Assembly (NCBI GenBank): GCA_963932465.1
Contig: OZ010789.1
Span: forward strand, 596,351,068-596,415,067
Origin: Maratus speciosus
Lineage: Eukaryota; Arthropoda; Arachnida; Araneae; Salticidae
DNA: 64,000 nucleotides
Direction: 5' to 3'
A model generated the notes under the pieces. It made no database searches. It saw only the letters and a list, made by a program, of their open reading frames with translations, and had not been told where the DNA came from. The translations under genes were made by a program, and so were the position numbers. Below, in pieces: positions 34,950-47,925 of this stretch; positions within the stretch are counted from its first letter, which is position 1; the number at the start of each line of letters is the position of its first letter.

Positions 34950-35770
34950 GAAATAATGGGATGCATGATGTTTAGAGATCAAATTGCAGTAAAAGCGTAA
35001 TTTATGGTACGGTTATGTTGTTGCCACCAACAATATGGTGCTAGGCGTTACTCATAGATATGTCTTTTCTTCATAATATTGCATAAATAGCAAACGGATA
35101 TATCTTTCTGAATTGGGTTACAGGTATATTTAAAAATATATCCGTGATTGAAAATTAATTTAAAATGGATAAACAATCCGTAAATTGAGATAAGCTTTTC
35201 AAAAAAAAATTACTGAAAGTACTTTTTGTATTCTATTAGATTTTGGACTAATCAAATGTGAGATGTTTAAAGGTCAAATTGCAGTAAAAGTTAAATTTAT
35301 GGTTGGGCTAGGTTATTGCCACCAACAATATAGAGTTACTCATAGTTCATCAATGTCTTTACTTTATAATATTGCATTAAGAGCAAACAGGTATATCTTT
35401 CGTAATTGGGCTGCATGTAGGGATGAGATTTCCACGTTTTTGCACACCGGTATATTCTTAAAGAAAATGTTGTTCTGTTAAATCAAGAAATAGCATTTAC
35501 TCTAACAAAATACTGGTGTGAAAAAATGCGGAAATCTTATCCCTGGCTGCATGCAAATCAAAAATATCCATGATTGAAAATTACTTTAAAATCCATTCAC
35601 ATGAAAAAATTGAGATACAATTTTCAAATAAATTTCATTTGACAGAAGCTTTTTTCTATTCGACACTGTGAAAAACGAAATTGTATGATGATCAAAAGTT
35701 AAAAAATTTTTAGTAAACGCAAAATTTATGGGTTAGGTCATTGCCATCATCAGTATAATGTCACAATTGG
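34950..35770 (+). repeat. Internal tandem repeats of the Helitron, period about 294 bp
   Basis: GCAGTAAAAG..TAATTTATGG at 34986 recurs at 35280, followed by TTATTGCCACCAACAATAT and CATAATATTGCAT blocks. A third, more diverged start lies at about 35705. The second unit is lengthened by the MITE at 35418-35545. Confidence 0.75.
35418..35545. mobile_element. 128 bp hAT-type MITE with perfect 8 bp TSD
   Basis: The ends are TAGGGATGAGATTTCC and its near-perfect inverse GGAAATCTTATCCCTG, with arms of about 36 bp (also CACACCGGTAT against ATACTGGTGTG). The flanking octamer GCTGCATG is identical at 35410-35417 and 35546-35553. The neighbouring first repeat of the Helitron lacks this insertion at the matching site, giving an internal empty-site control. 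Confidence 0.93.
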
Positions 35771-36130
35771 CATTGTGTTTGTAGTTTTTTTTTATATATA
35801 TATTCTGAAGATGACTCAATGAAAGAGTCGAAACATGTAAATTTTTAATATTTTTAATGTTTTTTTATTATTTAAATGACGCTTTTTAAGCAAATAATTG
35901 TACTTTAATATATGTTATGACATTTGTTTGGAATATACATTATTATGGTATAGTTAATAGTAGACGCAATTAAAACTATTTTACTTATATTTCTTACCGG
36001 TCTTTTAACGATTCGTGGACGGTAATGCACTACTCTCAGCTATTGTCACTGCCGTATTATTTCATTTTTATGTATTTTACCCGGGTGGACCATTATTATT
36101 GACACGAGCGAAACCGGGTAGATCTGCTAA

Positions 36131-38460
36131 TTAATAATAATAAATATTTATAGGAATTTCTCCTCCAAACTTTTATAAAATTAATTTAAATAGCTTATTC
36201 GCAATAAAATATTTAAACAGTTGAATTTATATAGATTTGTAAATTAAGTGCATTAATGGAATAAGTGAAAGAAGGTATCTTAACCCCCCCCCCCCCCCCA
36301 GAATAATAAATATATATATATATATATACGATATAAGGTAAATCTCCCCTCCCCCATAAAAATATTTATTAATAAAATAAATATATGTATTGAATGTGAT
36401 TTGTAATTAAATAACTTTAATATTTATTCGTGCAATATTTTTGAAAATTGATTAGGTTAAATCAGTAACTTTGGTTAATTATGTAAATAATAGCCTGCCA
36501 ATTTTTATAATTTTTTCGAATAGAAAGCTTTGTATATATATATGTGTAAAAGTTGACAGCTATGAGCAAAGATGAGAAATGAAAAAGAAGAGCCACTAAA
36601 ATCTATATAAACATCACCATAAAAGAAAATATTTCATTTCAGCTAAAGTGATAAAATGAGTTTTCATCCTTCATAACAATTTACAATGTTTTTCAGTATA
36701 AAGTAAATGATCATCAACTAAATAAGAAAAAATATTACAATATAATTTAAATTAAAATATTAAACAAAATTAAACTTGCTGTTTCTATAAAATGAATGGT
36801 TAAAGCTTAAATAGGAATTATTTTCAAAATAATTCACACAGTTGTAGCTCAAAATTTATTTCATTAAATGTAGTGAATAAAATTTACAAATTTTAACTTA
36901 ACCACTATAGTTAACTCTAAGATTGTACTAAAAAAAACATTTCTTCAGAATCAACATATGGAACGATTAAACAAAATATCAACCACTCCATTTTAAACAA
37001 CATAGTAAATAGTAGGAAATGTGATAAATTTAAACAATAAAAATATATGAACAGCGTCAGATCTAATAAATATTATTCTGGTTAATGTTAAACGAAAATA
37101 TCAGTTATCTATAACTATAATAATTAATGCAGCTACTCCGTGTTTATTATTAAAACTATCACTCCAAAACTAATCACGTGTGTCAATTGATGACAAAATT
37201 AATTTAAAATCTCAATCAAAACTTCTGGAACTAATACATGTGAAGTAAAATTAAACTCTTAGTCATAAAAAAGTTAAATATAATAAGTAATCATTCTACA
37301 GCTATGTAAAAATTCAAGATTTGTAAACTAATCATAAACTTAAGATTATTTATTTAACTTAAAATAAACAACCGATCAAAAAATAATCTCCAGCTATTAA
37401 CAGAATTAGATCAACTAAGTTACTAATGTGCATAAATAAATGAAGTATAAAATAATACTAATAATTTAAGTAAATCATACATTATAAAATAATAATAATA
37501 ATAATAAATAGTATTGCTTAATTAAGATTTTTAGCAAATAGGAAGTATTTTTCATACATATTGTTACGTTTCGGAAAAACATTGTTACATATTTAAAAGA
37601 AGGATGAAAACATACATTTTGCTATGTTTGTTTTCTAGTATTCGAACTGTAAATCCTAATCATTGAAGAAAGCGGTTCTGATGTCAAAGGTGTGCGTCGC
37701 TGGTTCCACTTGTGAAAATGATTCTTAATTTTCTGCTAAAAATTCTTTATACATTATTTTTTTTCAATTAGATGAATTGCTTTATTGAACGAACTGCTAT
37801 TTTCAACAGTACACAAGAGACAAGACACTCAAATATTTCAAGTTAGAAGAGACGCGTTAGCGTGGGGCATGATAACCAATGCTTATTGGTCATTCTAAAT
37901 GACCTTCTAGACGTCATAGGGGGTGAGCTCCCGTTCTTCTGTTATCCAACACATTATCCTGTCGCAGTGGAAACTGATGGCAAAGAAAACAGAATATTTT
38001 GTTGTTTAACATGAAAATAAGCGATATGAGGATAGAATGACATAAGAAGTCTGTTAACGTAATTTTTACTGTCAGAATTCGAAGATTTTTTTTTTTTAAG
38101 TGTATGCAAATTTATTATAAGTAAAAATTTAGAAGAAAATAAAATGTTTTAGTGGAAAAATGGTAAGGGAAATTAAACTCGCAAGTTTAACATAAACCTC
38201 AGTTTAAAAAAAAAAAAATCGCTACTGACCATTTTTCCTTTAATTTGAATCATTAAGGGATTCGTCTATCAGATTGAAATGTTATTTTAGCAATTTTAAT
38301 TTTACCAGATTTTTATTCCCGAAAGTCAAAAGATTGTGAGAATGCCCCTTATCTGATGTCAAATATTGAAACAAGATTCCCGGGAGAAATTTAAGCATAC
38401 AGTTTTTTTTTTCCTCACTGCCTAAAGTTCCTTGTTTTATTAAGAGGTTATTAGTCAAGC
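36131..38460. other. AT-rich sequence with simple repeats
   Basis: Holds a C16 run (36284-36299) followed closely by (TA)n (36308-36328), an AAT run at 37490-37507, and a short hairpin at about 37875-37890 (ACCAATGCTTATTGGT). There is no credible coding frame. Confidence 0.65.
38280..38400. repeat. Dispersed repeat, inverted relative of 32640-32835
   Basis: AAAGTCAAAAGATTGTGAGA followed by ATGCCCC is the reverse complement of the segment at 32778-32804. Divergence outside the core prevents placing the ends. Confidence 0.55.
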
Positions 38461-38469
38461 ATAATCTAC

Positions 38470-38495
38470 ACTAGGGGTGCACAACCATTTTAAGA
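38470..38495 (+). other. Possible isolated hAT terminus
   Basis: CTAGGGGTGCACAACC resembles a hAT/Charlie-type end (CAGGGGTGNNCAACC). I find no matching inverted end downstream, so it may be a solitary or truncated end. Confidence 0.3.
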
Positions 38496-38889
38496 GAAGG
38501 GCCACTTACAAAAATGCTTGGCTTGTCAAGGGCCAAATCAGTAACACGGAGAGAATTCCATTTCTTGGAGGTAATCTGTGGCCTATAATCAGATAAAAAA
38601 ATATGGTTTCAGAGAGAGTGGTGTTACCAATCTAGGTTCCACTACCCAGTCAAGATATCCAATTCAGTTGACAAGAAAGACAAAGACAACAGTTTACATT
38701 TGTATTTATAACAGGGGGGGTTATTTTCAAAGAAAGATAATATTCCTTGACTTTATTCGAAGATTGGGGGGGGGGGTAAATTTTGTTTTATTAAAAGTGT
38801 TAAAAAACAAACATAGACATGAAAGCGGCAGTGTAAAAAAAATGTAAAGTTTATGAACGAAGGGGGGAAGAGAAGCTAATCAACGAAGT

Positions 38890-39815
38890 TTGAGATTTTT
38901 CCGCATCTGATCGACAAAATTCGTGATTTTTCCTTGACTGATCTATAAAATTCGCTATTTGTCTGCACTCGATCGACAAAATTAGCTATTTTTCCGCACC
39001 CGATCGACGAAATTTGCATTTTCTATTTTTCCGTGCCTGATCAACGAAATTTGCTATGTTTGTGCCCTTGAACTACAAAATTCGCTTTTTTCCGTGCCCG
39101 ATCAACGAAATTTACAATTTTCCGTGCCTGATCGACGCAATTTGCGATTTTGCCTTTCCCGACTAACGAAATACGCGATTTTTCGAAGCCTAAACGACAA
39201 AACTCCCGATTTTTCCGTGCCCGATCGACGCAATTTACAATTATCACGCGTCTGATCGACAAAATTTGCGATGCTTAACCAAATTTTTCTTAACTGACTG
39301 ACGGTATTTGCAATTTTTATGCCTCCTCAAATTGTCAAAATTTGCGATTTTTTCTCGCGACTGACGAAACTCACAATTCTTTCGCAGCCGATCAACGAAA
39401 TTTGCAATTTTTCCTCGCATCATCAACAAAATTCACGACTTTTCCGTGTGCGATCAATGAGATTCGTGATTTTTCCGACCCCGATCGGCAAAACTCGCGC
39501 TCTTTCCGCACCCTAACGGCAAAATTCGCGGTATTCTTTGCGCCCCATCGTCCGTGCCAAATTGTCCATGCACGATCTACGGAATTTCCGATTTTCCCAT
39601 CGCCTTTCTTTTCTAATTCGCGAATTTTCCGTGTCCGATCAGCGAAATTCGCGTTTTTTCGCAGCAAGATCAATGAAATTCGTGATTAACTGACTAGCGA
39701 AATTTTCAATTTTTTTCAATGATTTGACGATATTCACGATATTTTCCTGCAACCATATGGACAAAATTTGCAATTTTTTCCAGTTATAAATTGACGAAAT
39801 TCGCGGTCCACACGT
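38890..39815. repeat. 30-31 bp minisatellite, about 29 diverged copies
   Basis: Successive starts of the GATCGACAAAATT-type core fall at 38908, 38939, 38970, 39001, 39038, 39069, 39099, 39129 and 39160, so the period is 30-31 bp with an occasional 37 bp step. The consensus is roughly TTTTTCCGTGCCCGATCGACRAAATTCGCG. Because the period is near 30, stop-free frames occur on both strands and read as ten-residue repeats such as NFVDRARKIA on the minus strand. These do not keep frame across the array and have no conserved start. The array is GC-richer than its flanks and rich in CpG. Confidence 0.9.
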
Positions 39816-40430
39816 TAACCCATCTAACCCTTCTTATCTCTCCTAAAAGTTAACGAATTGGCATGACACGATTCGTCATGATTTGAAATGGAGTATTCAG
39901 AGAGACAAAATATAAATTAAATGAGTGAGCTAGCCCTTATCTACCCTATATATATAAAATCCTAAAGCAACGAATTTATGAAGCGATTCTTTGAAACGAC
40001 TGATTAAACAACTGATTATGTTTCACGGCGAATTCTCCTAAAATATGGAATACTTTGCGATGAAATTAACACCAAAAATCAATATTGATTCGCAGATTTC
40101 AAAACTGGTATTAGAATTTTTAAATTCAAATTAATTTTCGAAATATTAATTTTTTTTCTAATTTTATATACATTTTTCTAATCATGGCAACTCAAATTTT
40201 AATCAAACAGATATATTTTTTTCAGATTTTAGAAAAGGTTACTATTTTAAACTAATTTGGCGAGAAGTTTGGCCTCCCTTAAATGTATGCTAAGAAATCT
40301 ATCATGTTACTTTTATTCATAATTCAATTTGTATTTCATTATCATTTTATTTAATACAAACAGAAACATTTAAAATGAATGGCTTTCACTTCTTTATTTT
40401 TTTTTAAACGAAATGAAAAGAAAAATATTA

Positions 40431-41044
40431 GGCACAGATGTCATATACGCACCGGGGTACCTAATTGGCGCCAAAATGGCATTACTTTTGTTGACATGGG
40501 TACCCGGCTATTGTTGTTTATTTAATAATAAATGTTTATTTACTTTATTTTCTTTTTAAAATTACATAAATTGTTTTGTTCTATTGTTAATTATTTTTTT
40601 TTGGTTATTTTCTTTTAAAAATAAAAAATAATGGAAAATAATTAAAAAATATGGTACTACTTAGTTATTCCATCGACACATTTCGCCAAATTATATAAAT
40701 TGCCAAATCATTCGCCAAATTATACAAATTGACATAATTTTAATTTTAAATAACGAAAGAACAAAGAAAATAGTATAACATTAATAAATATACAAATAAA
40801 ACGTCAAAATAAAAATCACTTGATGACGTAAAGACGTGTAACTTGCTTAAAGTCAAGTGAATGTGACATTTACGATTAACCATTATTGGCATTTAATCTT
40901 GTAGTTTGGTGATAGATTTTTGGTCGACGGGAGAAGTAAGTAGTACTAAAAATACATATGTAACTGGTATTCGAAAACGAGGATTTCGCCAAATTTTCAT
41001 TAAAAAAAATCACGCCAAACCGGGTGCGTATATGGCATCTGGCC
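40431..41044. mobile_element. 614 bp element of the GGCACAGATGTCAT family, perfect 8 bp TSD
   Basis: The left end GGCACAGATGTCATATACGC and right end GCGTATATGGCATCTGGCC are inverted repeats, and the octamer AAATATTA flanks it on both sides (40423-40430, 41045-41052). Inner motifs GGCGCCAAA and CGCCAAATT repeat in both orientations. A ~200 bp interior segment (40640-40850) has a close relative at 62870-63085, so the element has picked up or shares sequence with the Helitron-like copy there. Confidence 0.9.
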
Positions 41045-41278
41045 AAATATTAAATGATGTAACAAACGATGACATTTAATTTCAACTTCAAAGCAATGTT
41101 TTAATTTACCACTCGAAAAATAAAAAAATAAAATGCTAACTGGCGAGTTCAAAAATAGTTATTGGCGAGATTTGCACCAGGCTAGCGTAACATTACCAAG
41201 AATTCTTTGCGACAATGGTTTTATGTAGTATTATTCGAAAAAAAAATAGATTTTTTTAAATCGAAATGGAAAACTTTC

Positions 41279-41489
41279 GGCAAAAATGTCACATACGGTC
41301 CCATATTGGCGCTATTTTTTTCTGACGCCAATGTCATATACACAACGGGTACTTAACTGGCGCCATAGTATCGTTATTTTGCTTGATTTGATAAGCCGGA
41401 TATTGTTGTTTATGCTGTTGATGTTTTTTTCCAAATTAGCGTCGGAAAAAAAATCGCGCTAATATGGGGCCGTATATGATATCTGAGCA
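41279..41489. mobile_element. 211 bp MITE of the GGCACAGATGTCAT family, perfect 8 bp TSD
   Basis: The ends are GGCAAAAATGTCACATACGG and the inverse CCGTATATGATATCTGAGCA; arms of about 55 bp include CATATTGGCGC and TTTTTTCTGACGCCAA. The flanking octamer AAACTTTC is identical (41271-41278, 41490-41497). It is a close copy of the element at 60182-60390 throughout, including the centre GGGTACTTAACTGGCGCCA. Confidence 0.93.
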
Positions 41490-42322
41490 AAACTTTCATA
41501 TGAAAAGCGAAGGGATCAGAGCGTATTTATTTATGGCAGTTACATGACTTGGACTATTATAATATAGATGAAATGATGGCGATAGAATAATATTTGGCGA
41601 CTTATCACCTGTACCTGGATAATATTAAAATACCAAAATGGCACCAGAAAAATAAAATGCGAAGTGTTTCGCCCGGAACTGTTGATGATAGTCACATGAC
41701 TTAGGTTATTGTTATAGAAATTGTTTTAAAATACCGGGAGACAAAGACTCTGTACACTTAATTCCTTTTATTTTAGCTTCTTTTCAAACGTTTAACTGAT
41801 AGTCTTTAATCAAACACGAAAACAACCATTGGATGTCTTAACAGCAACCGATTCGGCCTTAAATTTTTTAAATCAAAGGAAATTGAATGGAAACCCGTTT
41901 ACATGGAGATCTGCACAGCTTTTTTCAGTATAATTGAATCTTCTATAATATTTTTTAAACCGATCAGATTAGCATGTTTTTAGATTCTGCGGTGTCTGAA
42001 CGGGGGTTGGCGAGCGTAGCTGGCAAGGGGCAGAGCTCTTTAGTCTTTCTATAAAGCTGGCAGAAGAGCAACGGAAATCAATTACGATAACAACTTAACC
42101 TCAATTAATAAACTTAATGCAATTTACTAGAGCAAAATTCAACATACGTAAAAAAGAGTACTTTAACAGTTTGCTCGAACAAAATTGAAACATTTACTCT
42201 AAATTACTGTAAAATCTATCAAAACTTATTAAAAAATAGAACTTGAAAACACTGCATTAGCGCAGAATTGAATGGATTTCCACTTTTATTTATATACAAA
42301 ATACTAAGCGATAATGACTTAC

Positions 42323-42601
42323 CTCGACCGCACACTTTACAAATGGACATATTGAATTCAAATGCAATCACAGGTGACATGACTGATAATAGTATAAGAT
42401 TTGGTGAAACGTCCAAACTGACTTTTTTTCCGTAAAGAATGAAATCGGGGAAGATCTGCTGAATCCAATTGCTCTTTCCGTACTCGCCAGGCGACCAGAG
42501 GAATCCAATTAGAATATTACTGTGTAGAATAACTACGACTATAAGATTCTGGGTGATACAATCATACTTGCTAAAGAATAGAATTGACAGAATAGATATT
42601 C
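42323..42601 (-). CDS. Candidate exon of an unknown membrane protein
   Basis: A 142-codon minus-strand open frame (42219-42647) contains a 279 bp segment with a textbook splice donor (CGAG|GTAAGT, GT at 42322-42321) and a plausible acceptor (CACTTGTGCAG|G). The encoded 93 residues are hydrophobic, with two likely membrane spans (ISILSILFF... and LIVVVILHSNILIGF) and a LDVSPN motif. That motif and the hydrophobic lead-in loosely recall SLC17-type transporters (LDLSPNYAG), but the similarity is too weak to assign. I found no partner exons with recognisable homology, and the frame stays open past both splice sites, so this may be chance. Confidence 0.2.
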
Positions 42602-42649
42602 CTGCACAAGTGTTAGAAACCAACCAGCGGAAAAAAATATAACTCAACG

Positions 42650-45600
42650 ATACATTTATTCTTAGACTACATTTTTAAAGAAAGCAGCTAGATACTATGC
42701 TACAACTGTAAAATAATATTTATAACATTAAATTAAACTATCTCAAAATTGTCCTTATTTATTAAGTGCGTAAATCTACAGACATTGAGAATTATGATAT
42801 CTTTCAAGTCGTAAGTATTAATTATACATTAAAGAAAGAAAAATATCCTAGTTCAATATTTGTTTTATATATGAAATGAAAATATATATTATGGATTGCG
42901 TTTCACTGAAGCTTATATTCATAGAATAATTTGAATAAAAACATATAAAAAACATACTGCATTTCAATGTAATAGGTGCATAAAATTACCTTAGATAATA
43001 CGACTTTCAGAAAATACGGACTGAATTATATATCAGGTTGTAACGAAAGCTTCCCGCCACAGCTAATGCGGTCTGTGCAAACAGTTCGCGTTGTCGTGTT
43101 TGCTCATATTTTGTCAAACAGTTTTAGGTATTTGAAAGAAAGAGACTTGCTTTATAACACTGCGTTGTGAAATTTGTAAAAAATATCGTTATCATTAAGT
43201 GCAAGGTGTCTGAAATGGAACTATCACGCTACCAATTAGAACCCTCATTTAACTCCAGTTCTGTTGCAAAAAGTCAGCAACAGAATGTCACTGAATTAAG
43301 TGTAGAGCTTCAGGTACTAGCGTTGTATCATATGACACTGCGAAGTTTTGGCAGAATTGTGGTTATGTACAAAATTACAGGAAATTATATATCTTATAAT
43401 TAGTATTATGTAATGGTGATTTTGCGGAAAACTTTCATTACAACCAAATATATATATATTTAAAACAGCATATGAACATTATACAAATTTTAGTTAAAAA
43501 AAAAACCAAACACAATATTCTTTTTTTATGAAACAGTTTGCTTGTTAACTCAAAGATTTAGCAAATTGTATTCTCGAGAAAGAAATATTTATGTACAAAT
43601 AATTTTTAATTGCTTTTTTAAACTCATGTTGAAACGTTTATATGTATTCTGTTTATAAAACGCTATATTAAAAATACGTATTTTGTAAAAACAGAAACAT
43701 TTACATAGATATAAGAAATCATTTTAAGTTACTGTTTTAGATTTACAAAATCTTCAACATAGATCTTTCATAGATCATAAATCTTTCATAGATTTATTAT
43801 TGTTATGAATTCATTCACATTTCTTTAATGATTAAAATAAACTTAATTGGTAATTTATTCGTTAACTGTGTTTGATGTTAATTTGCTGTACATATATAGA
43901 TTCTGAATTAAAAGAAAACTTCCAGTGACCGAAATGCGCAGACATTAGTTTTATTTTAAAATGGTTTCAGTAAGAGTAGCTTAGAAGAACAGAAACAATT
44001 TCAGAAAAATATGACATGAGAAAAACGGGAAAAAAATATTTGTGGACATTTTAGCATCAGAACTTTAAAACAAATTGTTATTTAAGCTGAATACGTTCTA
44101 CCATATAATTAGTTTATATGTTTACTTGGCTGCAGCAAATGAGAAAATGTATAAGACTATTTAAAGAAAATGAGAGAAATTGATTATTTAAAATAAGTTT
44201 CATTTTAATTTTGATGTGAATAAACATTATTGATTACATAAAAATATTGAAATGTGAAACTGCAAGTGCTAATTTAGATAGCATAATCATTATTGCCATT
44301 TCGAAATATCCAATATTTATTACGACATTATAGGATCTAACGTGTGACATATACCATGATGAGAGTATTATTATCATAACATTGGCATAACGAATATTGC
44401 TTCAAATATATAATACATAATGTTACGATCGAATCAGATGACTGGACTTATGACACGTTTAGAGAATTCATGTTTGCATTCAGGGAAGTGAAACACTGTA
44501 ACAAATCGATTATATGTATATTCATTCACTCTAAAAATGTTTAAGATATAGAGAATGGTTTTATAAGAAATTTTAAAAAATCTTCCTTAATAGTAAATAA
44601 ATTTTAAAAGTAAATTTTGGGTTAGTTTCCGTTAAAAAAAGAAAGAAAAATATTGAAATAAATAAATATATAGATATATATATTTAGATATTTTTAAATT
44701 ATAAAAATATTATTATAGAATACTGACTTGAATTACAGAAACTAAATTCAGGATGCTTTATTTCTGTAAAACACTGATGAGAAAAATAATTAATTATTAA
44801 AAACATTGTATTATGTTACATTTTATCTCAAACTGGAAATTCCTGTATCGGATTGGTAAAATTTTGAAATACTTCGTAAAATAAAAATATATTATTTTTA
44901 TTGAAATTTTATCTTTATTGTTACGAAACTTACTTCATAATAGTATTCCGTTAAATGTTCAACTTTTTATGCGTATTTTATACGTTTCTGATTGATTGCC
45001 CACAAAATTAATATTTTTCGAAATACTTACATGAATGCAAACCTGCTGGCCGGAATTTGAAGGTTCCACAGAGCATTTTTATACTACAGGAAAAATAATT
45101 TATGTCATCCATAAAGCATACAGGCATTAGAGACATATTTATAACTACCTTGATTCAACTAAAAATCAAAGTTCGAAGTGTTATGACATTAAACTTCTTA
45201 ATCTTATTATTATAGATGAGTCTTCTTTAGAAGGAATCTTAAAAAACATTTTTCTGTAAATATTTTCAGTAAATTAATCATGCTACAATTTTCGTAATCG
45301 CAATTTCCTACCACTTGTAATACTAGTTATAATAAATTCTTACACGAACGAATATTGATATTAAACAATTAATATATCAATATGGGATATAAAAAAAAGT
45401 CTTAATTCATGAACGCCAGACTGAACTTATCCACTATAAAATTATAACTGCATAAAAACTGTTTTATTTTACGGTAAAACTTATGAAAGTCTCGTTTCAT
45501 AGAAATAAATTAACTTCATTTAAAATATTTAAGACATACGTATTCTTGTGTTTAGAAGCCCAGGAAATATTGCTGCCTCATGTATTCGTGTATAAATTTA

Positions 45601-47815
45601 CAGATTGAAAAAGCATGACACATGTTTGTACAAGTGCATTTGCATCATATTTAAAATAAAAATTGCAATGCCTTTTATAAAATTTAAACAAATTAAACCA
45701 TGTTTAATTATGCACGGAAGAGCAGATTTAAGTAATCTGTGTAGATAAAATTTTAAAATAAAAATTTTTCATTGGTAAAAAAATAGAGTGAAAGTCGTGG
45801 CTAAAGAAAGACGTGATATCAAATTTCGAAATTTATATTATTGTACTTACTTAACATTGTCCATAAAATAAGTTACCATATGTACCATATGTAAGTCAAG
45901 TGACATATACGTTTCTGCTGTACTAAATACATCATACCATGCCTCAGAAAACTTTTTTTTCTGCATGATTGGCATAGCGGCCACTTTTCCATATTTTACA
46001 CAAATTCTCCAGCACTCAAGATCGTAGTTAAACTCCAAAGTTTGAAATTGCTACTGAAGTACACCTTTTAAGCTTTATTGACTTGTGTGATTGGAAATTT
46101 GTGTTTTAAGACAATAGTCTCATATCTTAAATATTAATTTTCTGACTCATTTCTTACAATAATTAATCTTTTGAGAGTGGAGAAAATGAAGTTCTTTCAT
46201 TAAAACATCAGTTCGTTCTCAGTTTATCTGCCTTTAGTACCAGGGTAAGTAATTCGGCATTGTTACCAAAACAATTGTTTTATGATATATCATTTAAGTT
46301 CTTGGGCGCTTAGAAGTTCGAAAAGAAAATGGTGAATTACTATATAAATTCGTTATATGCTTTATTTATCAGAATAATTAACCATTTAAAAACTCTCAAA
46401 ATAAAGTTATTTTTTTCAAAATATCAGTCGTTCTGAATATAGTATATGTTCATAGTATATAAATAAGTAAATAGGAAAAATCGTTACTCAAGCAAACATT
46501 TTACGCTTTTCCTTAACGGACTTGTGTGCTTAGGAATTTATTTAAAATATGAAAAGATGGTGAAACCTAACATGCAAATGATTTGGAATTTTAAGAAACA
46601 CGTTATAGTGTACTTAGTAGAACAGAAAATCATTTGTGTCAACATATACACATCGTGCAAAATCTCGTTTTTGATTTACTTAACGGTATTCAATTAAAAA
46701 TATCCACCGAAAATCTAAATACAATAAATAAAAAAAGATAAAAATAATTAGCCCAAAGATAATAAACATTCTTTTAGAATTAAAAAAAAACTAGCTGCTA
46801 TATTTATATAAATTGTGACATTACATATTTCACAAGTGTTTTAGAATTACATCAGCAGTTAGTAACATTAGGAATTACAAAAAAATCTGTATACTTTAAA
46901 AACATCTTCGCCGATGATTTCCTGTATTATATCCAGAAGTAAGATTTGCAAATAACTCAATTGTAATTCCAGAATTATTCGTTTGTGTTGTACATGTTAT
47001 AGTTTATCATTTTTTCAACATTAAGACAGTAATGTAACTTTTCTTTTTTCACACTGAATAATGCGCGATAGAATTCTCTCACAAATAATATGTCTCGCAT
47101 GCATCTGGGATAATTATGTGATTAAATATAGTATGTGTTGTTGAATGATAAACATAAAAAATATATTTTTAAAGGGTAGAGCGTACTTTAATATGATTGT
47201 ACCATGCGCTCAATTCCTCCAATATATATTATATATGTGGAATGAAAACATAAAACGTTCTCCCTCTGAAAATTTTAACATATTATAAAGTTTACAATCA
47301 TCAGATACAACAGACTAATTACTAATTTCATAATTTATTAAATTAAAATCATGTCTCAAAACAGTGAAGTTATAGTTATGTTTATTTAGACTTCAATATG
47401 CTGAAACATTTATATCAAAATGATTTAAGATAAGATTTCATATGTATCTTTATGTCACATAAATGTATTCGAAAAACATATTTTGTGTATTTTTTATAGC
47501 TGATAACATCTAACTTTTTTAATGTCAAATAAACACGTTTTCATTAGAAAATATATTTAATAAAATTTATCCTGCTTTTATATGGTGCTTATTTAATTTC
47601 ATTTATCAAGGAAACTTTCTAGTACAAAATGTGATTTTTTTTTTTTTTTTTTTATGTTGGAAAAATAAAGTATTGTCAGTTACGAGTTTTTTATCATTTT
47701 AGATTTACCTTGTAAAAGCAACAACAAATTTTTAGAAATTCTTATTTCAATACATGACTTTATTTATTATGCTTCGCTTCTCTTCGCTAGTCGGGCATTT
47801 ACCTCCAAAATTATA
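42650..47815. other. AT-rich sequence without recognisable genes
   Basis: About 5 kb with low complexity but few repeats. The only candidate is a minus-strand 63-codon frame at 45847-46038 (MEFNYDLECWRICVKYGKVA...) that runs into a good splice-donor sequence (GTAAGTAC, at 45850-45843). It has balanced amino-acid composition for this window, but no recognisable domain and no matching acceptor. The relative lack of transposon edges compared with the flanks makes this the most likely place for host non-coding or intronic DNA. Confidence 0.5.
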
Positions 47816-47925
47816 TATACAGTGGTGTGCAAAAATTAAGGTCCAATCGCAAAATGCTCATTTTCAAATACGCGAAAACTAAAAAGGAAATAATATAATT
47901 CGAGTAATTACTATGTCTACAACAC

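Larger units (their letters stand above)
34134..36130 (+). mobile_element. Non-autonomous Helitron, about 2.0 kb
   Basis: The 5' end is TCTATATATATAAAAGCCG preceded by A, and the 3' end is CGAGCGAAACCGGGTAGATC followed by TGCTAA and then T. This gives the Helitron rules TC...CTRR with insertion between A and T, and no target duplication. ACCCGG at 36079-36084 and CCGGGT at 36114-36119 can pair upstream of the end. The phrase TTGACCGATTTGCACGAAAC after the 5' end is common in arthropod Helitrons. No Rep/helicase frame is present. The interior has three repeats of a ~294 bp block (from about 34950, 35270 and 35700) and a 128 bp hAT-type MITE. Confidence 0.8.
39945..42043 (+). mobile_element. 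Probable Helitron, with two nested MITEs
   Basis: The left end CCTATATATATAAAATCCTA resembles the 5' end of the Helitron at 34134, with TC mutated to CC. The right end GGGGGTTGGCGAGCGTAGC, then CTCTTTAG followed by T, is the diverged counterpart of the clear Helitron 3' end at 62687 (minus strand). The last ~320 bp (41725-42043) match 62687-63140 in inverse orientation. No Rep/helicase frame is present. Two members of one 8 bp-TSD MITE family have inserted in it (40431-41044 and 41279-41489). Confidence 0.5.

Noticed and set aside
39041..39689. Several 60-115-codon frames on both strands
   Set aside because: They are translations of the 30-31 bp minisatellite; both strands are open because the unit lacks stops, and the unit length drifts out of frame.
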